A DNA stretch of 23,986 nt from positions 1-23,986 of the forward strand of contig CAMWXO010000008.1 of assembly GCA_947178245.1 (NCBI GenBank). The letters run 5' to 3'. This stretch comes from an uncultured Porphyromonadaceae bacterium (lineage in GTDB: Bacteria > Bacteroidota > Bacteroidia > Bacteroidales > Muribaculaceae). The position numbers and the translations under genes are program-made. Of the stretch, positions 1-7,699 are shown piece by piece. Position 1 is the first letter of the stretch. Each line of letters starts with the position of its first letter. Under the pieces are notes generated by a model. It worked only from the letters and a program-made list of their open reading frames with translations. It made no database searches and was not told where the DNA came from.

Positions 1-240
1 TACCTATTATCAACGTTAGGAGTAAGTCTTTTGGGGATATAAAAATAATTGTAAACGATACTATTTCTTCTCGAAATTCGTTTTCTTAATACCGACAAGT
101 TGGGGAGTTGGGGGGCGACACTGCTTAGGACGGATTCTGACGAGGCAAGGGGATGCAAATTGCGGCAATACCCCGTAGGAGTAAATGTTGGAGGCGGAAT
201 TTCGAGCGATGTAAATTATTGGTATTTAGGATAAAGATTT

Positions 241-258
241 GGTTGGGTTTTCCCAACC
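241..258. repeat. Perfect 7-bp hairpin with TTTT loop
   Basis: GGTTGGG (241-247) and CCCAACC (252-258) are exact reverse complements around a TTTT loop. Neither strand has a convincing T-run directly after the stem, so it is not a textbook intrinsic terminator. It could be a protein-binding dyad or an RNA hairpin. No function can be assigned. Confidence 0.5.
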
Positions 259-318
259 GGATCATTAAAATATGGGATGGAGCATCTGCCGAAGTAGGAT
301 TTTAAAGGCTGAGGGCAG

Positions 319-350
319 TTTGTCGGAATCTCAGAGAGATCATAGACTTG
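319..350 (+). promoter_or_regulatory. Candidate Bacteroidetes promoter, nearly abutting the start codon
   Basis: TTTG at 319-322 and TAGACTTG at 343-350 are separated by 20 bases. This fits the Bacteroidetes pattern TTTG-N19-21-TAnnTTTG with one mismatch in the -7 box. The ATG of the zinc-finger gene begins at 355, only four bases after the -7 box, so transcription from here would give a leaderless or almost leaderless mRNA. The mismatch keeps confidence moderate. Confidence 0.4.
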
Positions 351-354
351 AAGT

Positions 355-732
355 ATGAGTAAGGATTCCGGAGCCAAAGAAAGACAGAGGCGGAAGATTG
401 CGAAAGCGGAGAAAGAAATACGTCTTCGCATTATAAATTCTTCTTATAAGTGTACCATTTGTGGAGCGTGGATCAAATACCAATTAAGGAAGCGGCATTT
501 GAGACGTGAGCATAATTTATTTCCTGATGATATCAAATCTTACTTTCTTGACAGGAAGGCTGTAAGGGAAGAAAAGAAGGAAGAGAGGTTGTCAGAAATT
601 CTAAGGGCCGAATATGAAAGGTGTTCAGGTCGTGCCGTGAATGGCCACTATAAATGTGGGGAAAGGGTTTCAGGCGCTCCGTTTGTCAGGATAATCTATA
701 ATGCAGTCGGAACTAACAGGCGCAAGCATTAA
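355..732 (+). CDS. Small zinc-finger protein, Ros/MucR-like
   Basis: This 125-residue, strongly basic protein has a single recognisable zinc-finger-like module. Cys33 and Cys36 are followed by His48 and His53 (C-x2-C-x11-H-x4-H) in the context CTICGAWI and RHLRREHNLFPDDI. That spacing and the leucine-rich stretch after the second His resemble the Ros/MucR class of bacterial zinc fingers, which bind DNA as transcriptional regulators. A further Cys90, His98 and Cys101 might bind a second metal but match no pattern I know. The N-terminus (residues 5-25) is a lysine/arginine-rich, probably helical stretch. The gene stands alone, is visibly more AT-rich than the following genes, and has a candidate promoter almost touching its start. 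DNA binding is inferred from the motif; the target is unknown. It could instead be a phage- or plasmid-derived accessory gene. Confidence 0.6.
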   Translation: MSKDSGAKERQRRKIAKAEKEIRLRIINSSYKCTICGAWIKYQLRKRHLRREHNLFPDDIKSYFLDRKAVREEKKEERLSEILRAEYERCSGRAVNGHYKCGERVSGAPFVRIIYNAVGTNRRKH

Positions 733-890
733 ATAATACCCGGGGTGCGTCGAGGAAAACACCATAGTTGCGATTCGCGGTGCCGGAGGTAGAAAAATGA
801 TGTAAAAACATGAAAAATTCGTTGCTGCTTTGCGCATGAGGTTTCGCAAAAGGCCCGATGTGAGTAAGGAAGATGGTTTTTATAGCTAAT

Positions 891-910
891 TTAACAGATT
901 TTAACAGATG
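891..910 (+). repeat. Tandem 10-bp direct repeat upstream of a promoter
   Basis: TTAACAGATT (891-900) is followed directly by TTAACAGATG (901-910), nine of ten bases identical. The pair ends 14 bases before the -33 box of the dehydrogenase promoter, a position where an activator could bind. It may also be chance in AT-rich DNA. Confidence 0.4.
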
Positions 911-924
911 CGGAGGCCCATTAT

Positions 925-956
925 TTTGAGTGTTTCGCCGAAATGTGTTATATTTG
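925..956 (+). promoter_or_regulatory. Promoter of the UDP-sugar dehydrogenase gene
   Basis: TTTG at 925-928 and TATATTTG at 949-956, separated by exactly 20 bases, match the Bacteroidetes housekeeping promoter pattern in both boxes. Transcription would start near 962, giving a leader of about 40 bases before the ATG at 1002. Confidence 0.75.
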
Positions 957-1001
957 CGACCGAATACACCTAAGACATCATTGTAACCTTGAATTGACGA
1001 C

Positions 1002-2285
1002 ATGAATAACGTTAAAATCGGAGTTGTCGGCCTCGGCTATGTAGGCCTGCCGCTGGCTCGCCTTTTCTCTACAAAATTTCCCACCATCGGCTATGACACG
1101 AATGAAGCCAAGGTGGCTGCTATCAACGAAGGGCACGACCCTACGATGGAAGTGGGCGATGAACTGCTTTCAGAGGCTATCGACAAATTTGGCTTCAAGG
1201 CTACTTCAGATATTGAAGACATCAGAGATTGCAACTTTTATGTAGTGGCAGTGCCCACGCCGGTAGATCATAGCAAGCGCCCCGACCTGAAGCCGCTTAT
1301 GTCGGCGAGTGTCGCCGTAGGCCGGGTGATCGGCAATGGCGATATTGTGGTGTATGAGTCTACTGTCTATCCCGGAATGACCGAGGAGGAATGTCTGCCC
1401 ATCGTGGAGAAAGTGAGCGGCTTGAGACTCAACGAAGATTTCTTTGCAGGTTATTCTCCGGAGCGCATCAATCCGGGCGACAAGGAGCACACCGTGGCCA
1501 CCATACGCAAGATTACGTCGGGCTCCACTCCCGAGACCGCCGATTTCGTTGACAGGGTATATAACAGTGTCTTGCTAAACGGCACTTTCAAGGCGGCCAG
1601 CATTAAGGTGGCCGAAGCGGCTAAGATCATAGAGAATACTCAGCGCGACGTGAACATAGCCTTTGTCAATCAGCTTTCGATCATATTCAACGCCATGGGC
1701 ATCGACACTCACGACGTGATCGAGGCCGCATCCTCCAAATGGAACTTTCAGGCTCTCACTCCCGGCCTGGTGGGAGGGCACTGTATCTCTGTCGATCCGT
1801 ATTATCTCATCGAGAAAGCCAAGAAGCATGGTGTGCAGCCGCGCCTTTTCGCATCGGCCCGCCACGTCAATGAGAGGATGAGCAAGTATGTGGTAGACCG
1901 GACTGTGAAGATAATGAATCTCCGCCATATTCCGGTGAAAGACTGCAATGTGCTGCTCTTGGGCGTTACATTTAAGGAAAACTGCCCCGACACTCGCAAT
2001 ACGAAGGTGGTGGATATCTACAACACGCTGAAGATCTATACCGATAACATCACGGTGTGCGATTCATGGGCAAGTCCCGCGCAGACCGAAAAGGAATATG
2101 GCCTTCGCCTTACTCCATTCGACGCCGAGGCTCTTAAAGGAAAGTTTGACGCGGTGATTCTTGCTGTAGCGCACGATGAGTTCCGCAATCTTCCGATACG
2201 TGACTTCCTGAAGAATCCTGAAGAAGGCGTAGTGTTTGACGTGAAGGGAATAATGCCCCGCGCGCTTGTAGACGCCCGCCTCTGA
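1002..2285 (+). CDS. UDP-N-acetyl-hexosamine 6-dehydrogenase (nucleotide sugar dehydrogenase)
   Basis: This 427-residue protein belongs to the UDP-glucose/GDP-mannose dehydrogenase family. These enzymes oxidise the C6 alcohol of a UDP-sugar to a carboxylate using two NAD+, supplying uronic acids for surface polysaccharide. The N-terminal Rossmann motif GVVGLGYVGLPLA (residues 8-20), the YESTVYPG segment (118-125), the central helix with Lys202 and ENTQRDVNIAF (211-221), and the catalytic cysteine Cys261 in GGHCISVDPYYL are all intact. The C-terminal NAD/UDP-binding domain includes LGVTFKENCPDTRNTK. Overall it looks closest to the TviB/WbpA/WecC group acting on UDP-GlcNAc, UDP-GalNAc or UDP-ManNAc, but the sequence alone does not fix the substrate. 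It is transcribed alone and converges on the DUF4294 gene with a 12-base gap. No glycosyltransferase is adjacent. Confidence 0.9.
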   Translation: MNNVKIGVVGLGYVGLPLARLFSTKFPTIGYDTNEAKVAAINEGHDPTMEVGDELLSEAIDKFGFKATSDIEDIRDCNFYVVAVPTPVDHSKRPDLKPLMSASVAVGRVIGNGDIVVYESTVYPGMTEEECLPIVEKVSGLRLNEDFFAGYSPERINPGDKEHTVATIRKITSGSTPETADFVDRVYNSVLLNGTFKAASIKVAEAAKIIENTQRDVNIAFVNQLSIIFNAMGIDTHDVIEAASSKWNFQALTPGLVGGHCISVDPYYLIEKAKKHGVQPRLFASARHVNERMSKYVVDRTVKIMNLRHIPVKDCNVLLLGVTFKENCPDTRNTKVVDIYNTLKIYTDNITVCDSWASPAQTEKEYGLRLTPFDAEALKGKFDAVILAVAHDEFRNLPIRDFLKNPEEGVVFDVKGIMPRALVDARL

Positions 2286-2297
2286 AGTCGGCTGCAT

Positions 2298-2936
2298 TCA
2301 GAGTTGTCCTTGCTCTATTAGGAATGCGATGCGGTCGATGGTGGCGTCGTCCTTGTTTGAGTCGGGATGGAACCCGGCCTTCATGTTCATGCCGAAGAAT
2401 TTGCCGAAAGTCTGCCAGAAGCCGGCCCGGAAACTTCCCAGAAATGCCTTCACTATGTTGAACGAACTCTGATCCGTCTCCCTGTTGATGAGCTTGAGCA
2501 GGATCTTGCCCTGATTCTTGGTCATGGTCTTCACCACAGGCTTATATTGCTCGAAGATGTCGCTCTCAAGCCTCTTCAGATGCTTCTCACGCGTCTTCTG
2601 GTCGGGGATGGTCTGGATATACTCGTATGTCTCGCAGAGAGTGGCGAAAGCGAGTTTGGCGTAGGGGAGTGTCTTGCGCACATCACGCACCGTGCGCCAG
2701 TAGAAATCCTCCTGCTTCTTGTTCTTGAACTTCATGGGAGGATATACGTGAAAATCGTTGAAGATGGTCATCCTCACCGTGTCGCCGTATTCATCCACGA
2801 AGCGATAGAACCCCTTCACCGGCTTGAAGGGCACCTTCACCTCTTCCTGCTGAGGCGCGGAGGCGGCCTCCGCGCTGCAGGCTAATGCGGCGAGGATGGC
2901 GATGAGTAATATTTTAAGCCGAATAAGTCTTGTCAT
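2298..2936 (-). CDS. DUF4294 family exported protein
   Basis: A 212-residue protein of a Bacteroidetes family of unknown function (DUF4294). The start is placed at the internal ATG because it opens directly into a signal peptide: MTRLIRLK, then a hydrophobic run and an Ala-rich end (ALACSAEA). A longer reading from 2969 would put 11 non-signal residues in front. A cysteine lies near the cleavage region, but the lipobox is poor, so signal peptidase I cleavage seems more likely than lipidation. The mature part holds aromatic/basic motifs such as EDFYWRTVRDVRKTLPYAK, then a helical, charged second half. It overlaps the end of the wbqC-like gene by 23 bases and is the last gene of the dapB-lepB-wbqC cluster, so it is probably co-expressed. 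Its role is unknown; an envelope role is inferred from the signal peptide and neighbours. Confidence 0.75.
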   Translation of the reverse strand: MTRLIRLKILLIAILAALACSAEAASAPQQEEVKVPFKPVKGFYRFVDEYGDTVRMTIFNDFHVYPPMKFKNKKQEDFYWRTVRDVRKTLPYAKLAFATLCETYEYIQTIPDQKTREKHLKRLESDIFEQYKPVVKTMTKNQGKILLKLINRETDQSSFNIVKAFLGSFRAGFWQTFGKFFGMNMKAGFHPDSNKDDATIDRIAFLIEQGQL

Positions 2937-3468
2937 AATCAAGGAGAAGGAATATTGCGTCTCTGCCAAAGCGGAAGAGAGGTTCGAGATAAGAATGAGA
3001 GATGTCGCAGCCGGCCTCCAGACGCCCGGCGATTCCGGCCACTCTCAGTGGGTGACGGAGGCGGAGGCTCCGCAGATGTTCGATCTCGTCGGCATAGCCC
3101 GCAAACGAGAGCATCACGCCGAGCAGCCTCCCGTTAAGCTCGGTGAGCGACTCGGGATAGTCTGCGATCACTTCCGCAATCTCCGGAAAGAGATGGGCGA
3201 AGTAAGGCTCTTTCCCATAGGCGGCCTCCAGGGCCCCGAGATGGATGCGCGGCCAGTCGCCGTGGCCCGACACACGCAGCGAGGATACGGGGCCGCGCTT
3301 CACGGCCGACGAGCCTCCTTCCACCGGCACTGTCAGCACCTGCCCCTCCGCGCGGTTGCTCCCGACGAGCGTGCGCGTATAGTCGCGCCCCTGCAGGCTC
3401 ATGCCTTTCCCCCGGCTCCGCATCCAGATGGTGGAGGCAAGGTAAGGAGAAGGCTGAATCCCGGTCAT
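2914..3468 (-). CDS. WbqC-like family protein
   Basis: About 184 residues, matching the WbqC-like family, first noted in O-antigen clusters and of uncertain biochemical function. Family-like elements are the N-terminal PSPYLAS segment, the Arg/Asn-rich strand followed by VLTVPVEGG, the segment HGDWPRIHLGALEAAYGKEP (residues 70-89), and the aromatic/acidic PYFAHLFPEI. The start at 3468 is preferred because its ATG overlaps the lepB stop in an ATGA arrangement; an in-frame ATG two codons earlier (3474) is also possible. The downstream DUF4294 gene begins inside its 3' end. No signal peptide is seen, so it is probably cytoplasmic. The family assignment is good; the activity is not known to me. 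Confidence 0.8.
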   Translation of the reverse strand: MTGIQPSPYLASTIWMRSRGKGMSLQGRDYTRTLVGSNRAEGQVLTVPVEGGSSAVKRGPVSSLRVSGHGDWPRIHLGALEAAYGKEPYFAHLFPEIAEVIADYPESLTELNGRLLGVMLSFAGYADEIEHLRSLRLRHPLRVAGIAGRLEAGCDISHSYLEPLFRFGRDAIFLLLDYDKTYSA

Positions 3469-4895
3469 TTCCATTTGGTGTCCTTGTCCGGGTTGGCGCT
3501 GCGCAAGATGCGGTTCCAGCGTATCTTGCCGTCGAAGAGGCCTTTCTCCTCGTCGAAAGAGGCTATCACGAACACCGGACTTCCCACCACATGGTCTTCA
3601 GGCACGAAGCCCCAGTAGCGCGAATCAGCCGAGCGGTCGCGGTTGTCGCCCTGCATCCAGTAATAATCCATCTTGAACGTATAGTAGTCGGCAGGCTCTC
3701 CGTTGATGAAGATTTGGCCGTCTTTCACGCTCAGGTCGTTGCCCTCGTAGTTTCGGATCACCCTCTCGTAGATCGGGAGGATTTCGGGAGTGAGCTTCAG
3801 CGTCGCCCCTTTCTTCGGAATCCATATCGGGCCCATGTTCGAGCGCGTCCAGCCGTAACTGTTGCCGAGCGGGAACATACCGTCAAACTCGAAGATGCCG
3901 GCTTTCGACTCCTTTACGAGTGGCCCCGACACCTGCGGCCATTTCTCCACCTCGGCTTTCATAGCCGCGGTGAGCGGAACGTCGTAGAACATGTAGGGTA
4001 CTCCCTCCACCTGCATCGGGCTTGAGCCGCAATCCTCTGCGCGCACTCCGATTTTCTGCCATTCCTCCACGGCAATCGGCGCCTTGACGGGCACCACGTA
4101 GTTATACTGCACGTTTTCGGCGTCTTCGATGGGCCGGTCGTCGATATATATCACGTCGTCGCTGATCCGGAGGTATTCACCCGGAAGGCCAACGGCGCGT
4201 TTCACGTAGTTTTCGCGCCTATCAACCGGACGGGCGATGATCTCGCCGAATGTAGACTTGTTGGCCTCGATGTAGGCTTTCGGGTCTTCCACACCACGGC
4301 GCTTCAGCTCGTAGCAGATCTGATAATAGTCAGGATTCTGAATTTTGGTGGCCACCGTGTCGCCGTTGGGGTAATTGAAGACCACGATGTCGCCGCGCTC
4401 TATGTCGCGGATGCCGGCGAGACGGTGATATTTAAGCTGAGGCGAATCGATATAGCTTTTGGTGTTGATGAGCGGTAGGGTGTGCTGTGCCAGCGGGAAG
4501 TGGAGAGGAGTCTGGGGCACACGCGGGCCGTAGAGAGTCTTGTTCACCCAAAGGTAATCGCCCACGAGCAGCGACTTCTCAAGCGAAGAGGATGGAATCT
4601 TATAGTTCTGCCCGATGAAGGCGAATATGAAATATACGATCACAAGCGCATAAATGATGGCGTCGAGCCATGAGAAGATAGTCCTCACCGGCTCGCGTGT
4701 ATTCTTCCACCATCCCCAGGGTATATATTGGGTGATATAGATATCGATAAGCAAGGGCCAGATCAGGAGGAGCCATGGATTGCCCATCCAGATCACCCAT
4801 AAGAAGAACAGCAGCGATACGATCGCAAATCGCACCCAGCGGGTGGCGCGCACCCGCGAGAGCCGGGCACGGAGGTCGGAAAGAAATCGATTCAT
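3465..4895 (-). CDS. lepB: Signal peptidase I
   Basis: This 476-residue membrane serine protease removes signal peptides from exported proteins on the outer face of the inner membrane. Two or three N-terminal hydrophobic segments (about residues 22-37, 39-57 and 73-95) anchor it. The catalytic Ser104 is in IPSSSLEKSLLVGD, with Leu where many homologues have Met. The general-base Lys232 is in YVKRAVGLPGE, and the conserved box GDNRDRSADSRYWG is at 416-429. It is longer than the 324-residue E. coli enzyme: about 180 residues lie between the Lys box and the last box. Large insertions of this kind are common in Bacteroidetes signal peptidases. It lies 35 bases after dapB and its stop overlaps the wbqC-like start, so all are likely co-transcribed. 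Confidence 0.95.
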   Translation of the reverse strand: MNRFLSDLRARLSRVRATRWVRFAIVSLLFFLWVIWMGNPWLLLIWPLLIDIYITQYIPWGWWKNTREPVRTIFSWLDAIIYALVIVYFIFAFIGQNYKIPSSSLEKSLLVGDYLWVNKTLYGPRVPQTPLHFPLAQHTLPLINTKSYIDSPQLKYHRLAGIRDIERGDIVVFNYPNGDTVATKIQNPDYYQICYELKRRGVEDPKAYIEANKSTFGEIIARPVDRRENYVKRAVGLPGEYLRISDDVIYIDDRPIEDAENVQYNYVVPVKAPIAVEEWQKIGVRAEDCGSSPMQVEGVPYMFYDVPLTAAMKAEVEKWPQVSGPLVKESKAGIFEFDGMFPLGNSYGWTRSNMGPIWIPKKGATLKLTPEILPIYERVIRNYEGNDLSVKDGQIFINGEPADYYTFKMDYYWMQGDNRDRSADSRYWGFVPEDHVVGSPVFVIASFDEEKGLFDGKIRWNRILRSANPDKDTKWK

Positions 4896-4930
4896 ACCAT
4901 AATAACGCGCGAGGGCGGGATATTATTACA

Positions 4931-5716
4931 TCAGAATCCGAGCATGTCTTTCATGGTGAAGAAGCCTGAGCCTGTGGAGCCTATCTTTATGGGGCCCACA
5001 TGTTTCGCCCTGCACTTCTTTGCAAGCCATTCGGCTGCCATCACGGCGCCCAACGCGAATCCCTCGCGGCTTTTTGCCGAGTGCGAGATCGTGATGGAAT
5101 CTTCAGGCGAATCCCACACCACCGTGTGGATACCCGGCACCTCCCCCTCACGCCGGTGGGTGATGAATAGCGTGCGCTCGTCGGAGTCTACCGCCACGCC
5201 CTCGGGATTTTCGGCAGGCTCTTTCCAGTGGTCTACCTTGTCGGAGGCCTCTATCAGCTGCTCCGCTATCGTGATCGCAGTGCCCGACGGATGATCGAGT
5301 TTGTGGATATGGTGCACTTCCTCAAGGGTGGGGCGATACTGCTGATAAGGGTTCATCAGCTTAGCAAGATAGCGGCTCGTCGCCTCGAAGATATTGACGC
5401 CGATCGAGAAATTGGTGCTGAAGAGAAGTGCTCCCTTGCCGCTGTCGCATACCGACTTCACGGCCGGCAGCTGGCTGAGCCAGCCGGTGGTGCCGCATAC
5501 TACGGGCACCTCGGCCGAGAAGCACTTCAGAATGTTGGCCACGGCCGTGTCGGGCGTGGAGAACTCTATAGCCACGTCCGACTTCCTGAACGCCTTCGAG
5601 TCGATGTCCACCTCGTTGTCGCGGTCGATTATCACGCTTATCTCATGCCCTCTGTCGAGGGCTATCTTTTCAATGATATGGCCCATCTTGCCATATCCTA
5701 TAATTGCTATCTTCAT
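4931..5716 (-). CDS. dapB: 4-hydroxy-tetrahydrodipicolinate reductase
   Basis: This 261-residue cytoplasmic enzyme reduces the dapA product with NAD(P)H to tetrahydrodipicolinate in the diaminopimelate/lysine pathway, which supplies peptidoglycan. The nucleotide-binding loop is IIGYGKMGH (residues 5-13). The CGTTG motif (74-78) and the active-site signature HHIHKLDHPSGTA (135-147, with His135, His136 and Lys139) are intact. The C-terminal segment RREGEVPGIHTVVW is also typical. Length fits the usual 240-270 residues. It follows the PCMD-domain gene by 47 bases and precedes lepB by 35, so it sits mid-operon. The gap before it has no clear promoter. Confidence 0.95.
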   Translation of the reverse strand: MKIAIIGYGKMGHIIEKIALDRGHEISVIIDRDNEVDIDSKAFRKSDVAIEFSTPDTAVANILKCFSAEVPVVCGTTGWLSQLPAVKSVCDSGKGALLFSTNFSIGVNIFEATSRYLAKLMNPYQQYRPTLEEVHHIHKLDHPSGTAITIAEQLIEASDKVDHWKEPAENPEGVAVDSDERTLFITHRREGEVPGIHTVVWDSPEDSITISHSAKSREGFALGAVMAAEWLAKKCRAKHVGPIKIGSTGSGFFTMKDMLGF

Positions 5717-5763
5717 ATTGATGTTTTATGTTTTAATTCAGTATGTCACTGTTTTCCGGAGAT

Positions 5764-6717
5764 TCAGAATCCGAAAGAGATGTTGTCGATATAGAGCGTC
5801 AGGCCTTCGGTGCCGATGAATGCCTCGCCGCAAGATGATGATGCCATCACGAGCACATGCGTAGGAGTGGCGTCTGCCGCGTCCCAGCCCACCTCGTGCA
5901 CCGGCACGATCTTCCCCTTCGAGTTGCGGGCATAATAGGCTTTCTCCCCGTCGAGCAGCCCCATCCAGGGCTTGTAGAATGCTTCTTTGGTGATGTCGCC
6001 GTAGTGTATCGGGAGCTCATGCCCTTTCGTCCAGGGTATCGACTTGCTGTAGCGCTCGCGTCCCGTGCCTACGCGCTTGGCGTAGATGTTGCCGTCCTTG
6101 TCTTCCCATCTGCGCTGCAGCAGCACGTAGACCTCGGCATTGTCGCGCCCCTGCAGCGTCTGTTTCTTGCTGAAGCCCGTAGATTTGATGCGGGTGTTTT
6201 CTTTGGGCATGTCCACCTCGAAGTCATAGACCAGTGCTTTCGGCCGCTTGGTATAGGGTATGCCCATCTCCATCTTGGAGTACGCTCCCCTGGTGGATGA
6301 TACCGGTTCGAACAGCTGCCCGAGATAAATCGTTCCTGCCACCATCACATCCATATTCACGATGCCGAGGGCTTTCACATGCTCCATCTTTGCGGTGCAT
6401 TTCGCCACGGTAGACCCTCCTTTCTTGGCGGGCTCCACAGTGGCCGAACCCTTCACCACCCCGGCTACCTTCGCGTAGGCGTTTGATGAGGCCCAGGGCG
6501 ACCCGCCCCGGTTGGTGTATGGTTTGTTGCCCGTCACCGTCGCTTTGGGCCCTATGGCGTAAAGTGTCTTGGGATTGCCGCCGATAATCTTCGACTCGGT
6601 GATGTTTCGGGTCACCCAGTTTTCCATATCTCCGTATTTGATAGGTTCCAGCCTCAGCGCGTGCGCCGGAAGGCAGACACACGTCATCGCCAGCAGAGAG
6701 GTAAGAATTCGGTTCAT
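5764..6717 (-). CDS. Exported PCMD-domain-like protein
   Basis: A 317-residue protein with a signal peptide (MNRILTSLLAMTCVCLPAHA, likely cleaved near residue 20). The body resembles the PCMD family (putative carbohydrate metabolism domain) found in Bacteroidetes surface proteins. Features pointing there are an early W-containing YGDMENWVTRN segment, the central AGTIYLGQLFEP strand, the PYTKRPKALVYDFEVDMP segment, and the C-terminal ATPTHVLVMASSSCGEAFIG followed by TLYIDNISFGF, which resembles a beta-sandwich ending in a calcium/carbohydrate-type fold. Such proteins are thought to act in glycan binding or as surface structures; direct function is unproven. It is unusual here in lying between tatD and dapB, 8 bases from the former, rather than in a polysaccharide utilisation locus. 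Confidence 0.65.
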   Translation of the reverse strand: MNRILTSLLAMTCVCLPAHALRLEPIKYGDMENWVTRNITESKIIGGNPKTLYAIGPKATVTGNKPYTNRGGSPWASSNAYAKVAGVVKGSATVEPAKKGGSTVAKCTAKMEHVKALGIVNMDVMVAGTIYLGQLFEPVSSTRGAYSKMEMGIPYTKRPKALVYDFEVDMPKENTRIKSTGFSKKQTLQGRDNAEVYVLLQRRWEDKDGNIYAKRVGTGRERYSKSIPWTKGHELPIHYGDITKEAFYKPWMGLLDGEKAYYARNSKGKIVPVHEVGWDAADATPTHVLVMASSSCGEAFIGTEGLTLYIDNISFGF

Positions 6718-6725
6718 AGAGGTTG

Positions 6726-7367
6726 TCAGATATTATTTATGCGGAAGATTTTGCTGTTGTCTATTATTTGTTCGCGCAGAGGCCGCCCTGAAGCCGACTC
6801 GAGACGCGAGATTATCTCTTCTATGGGCAGAGCCGATTCGTCGGTCTCGGCAAGGAGCTTGTCGTGAGGCGTGATGAGCAGCGAATCAGTGTTGAATTTT
6901 TCTCCGAAACTGAGATAGCACCCCTCTTTGAGATACATCTCGGCTATCGAGGGCTTATATCGGAACCCATGAATCACCCATGGCATCTGCGGATTTATGT
7001 CGCGTTTCAACCCCACGATGATGTCGTGAGCCTTCACCGAGTGTATGACGAGTGGCTTTCGTAGCCTTTCGGCGAGAAGCGCCTGCTTGCGGAAAGCAAG
7101 CATCTGGGCCGCGAGAAGACCTCCGCGCACCATATCGATGCCGCATTCCCCGATAGCCACCACCCCAGGCGCGGCGGCCGCCATCACGAGTTCGCTCCAG
7201 ATCTCCTCCTTTATGCGGAAAGAGGAGTCGCAGAAGAGGTCGAGATCCCACGGATGAAGCCCTACAGACCATGCCTGGCCTTCAGACGGACGAAACCCGA
7301 CGGGCGAGGTGCTGATCACAGCCTTCGCATCAGGAGCCGGGTGGTGGGTATGGCAGTCGATAATCAT
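6726..7367 (-). CDS. TatD-family metal-dependent hydrolase
   Basis: A 213-residue member of the TatD/amidohydrolase superfamily; family members act as metal-dependent nucleases, with roles proposed in DNA or RNA quality control. Metal ligands expected of the TatD barrel are visible: His6 and His8 in DCHTHH, Glu73 in AIGECGID, His109 in VIHS, His133 in VIHGF and Asp176 in ETDE. It is shorter than the roughly 260 residues of E. coli TatD, matching a compact form seen in Bacteroidetes, so I leave the symbol empty. It appears to head the minus-strand cluster running to the DUF4294 gene. No promoter of the TTTG/TAnnTTTG type is clear in the 150 bases upstream. Confidence 0.85.
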   Translation of the reverse strand: MIIDCHTHHPAPDAKAVISTSPVGFRPSEGQAWSVGLHPWDLDLFCDSSFRIKEEIWSELVMAAAAPGVVAIGECGIDMVRGGLLAAQMLAFRKQALLAERLRKPLVIHSVKAHDIIVGLKRDINPQMPWVIHGFRYKPSIAEMYLKEGCYLSFGEKFNTDSLLITPHDKLLAETDESALPIEEIISRLESASGRPLREQIIDNSKIFRINNI

Positions 7368-7523
7368 AAAGATATAACAATCTGCACGCCGAAGTTGCTA
7401 CGGTAAGAAAGCGGAAAGATTTATGTGGGAAAATTGCTGCAATGTGTCGGTTGTGATATATTGTTGAATGATAGTGATATAGTGCGGTGGTGTAAAAATT
7501 ATGTGAAAAAAATTGAATAAAAA
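7368..7523. other. Intergenic region, AT-rich, nothing recognised
   Basis: Between the tatD-like start and the first tRNA-Asp promoter the DNA is AT-rich and without a plausible gene. The minus-strand promoter for the tatD-dapB cluster must lie here or further right, but no good match was found. Confidence 0.4.
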
Positions 7524-7555
7524 TTTGTAAGAATCAAAAAAAGGTTGTAACTTTG
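7524..7555 (+). promoter_or_regulatory. Promoter of first tRNA-Asp unit
   Basis: TTTG at 7524-7527 and TAACTTTG at 7548-7555 are separated by 20 bases, an exact match to the Bacteroidetes promoter. The start would lie near 7561, about 52 bases before the tRNA. The leader contains a small hairpin (TCCTT, GCAT loop, AAGGA) just before the mature tRNA end, shared with the second unit. Confidence 0.8.
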
Positions 7556-7612
7556 CACTCGCAAACGGGGGATAACCTCTCGGAAGCAAACTCCTTGCAT
7601 AAGGAAAATCCT

Positions 7613-7686
7613 GGTGCGGTAGTTCAGCTGGTTAGAATGCCGGCCTGTCACGCCGGAGGTCGCGGGTTCAAGTCCCGTCCGCACCG
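7613..7686 (+). tRNA. tRNA-Asp (anticodon GTC), copy 1
   Basis: The 74 bases fold as a complete cloverleaf. The acceptor strands GGTGCGG and CCGCACC pair fully, the anticodon loop reads CTGTCAC with anticodon GTC, and the T-arm is CGGG-TTCAAGT-CCCG. The discriminator base is G and the CCA end is not encoded. It has its own promoter and terminator. The mature sequence is identical to copy 2. Confidence 0.95.
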
Positions 7687-7699
7687 CCGAGGAGAGAGG

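Larger units (their letters stand above)
1..354. other. Intergenic region with no recognised gene
   Basis: No convincing coding region is seen on either strand over these 354 bases. The only clear structure is a perfect inverted repeat at 241-258, listed separately. A candidate promoter for the next gene lies at 319-350. The rest is AT-rich at the far left and otherwise unremarkable. The 5' end of the window cuts an unknown upstream context. Confidence 0.5.

Noticed and set aside
829..850. Small inverted repeat TTTGCG/CGCAAA upstream of the dehydrogenase gene
   Set aside because: Only six base pairs with a ten-base loop and no T-run; too weak to call a terminator or operator.
2896..3618. A 240-codon plus-strand frame opposite wbqC-like and lepB
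   Set aside because: Low-complexity Arg/Pro/His-rich composition and full overlap with genes having clear family motifs.
5228..5794. A 188-codon plus-strand frame opposite dapB
   Set aside because: dapB carries intact catalytic motifs on the other strand and no domain is visible in this frame.
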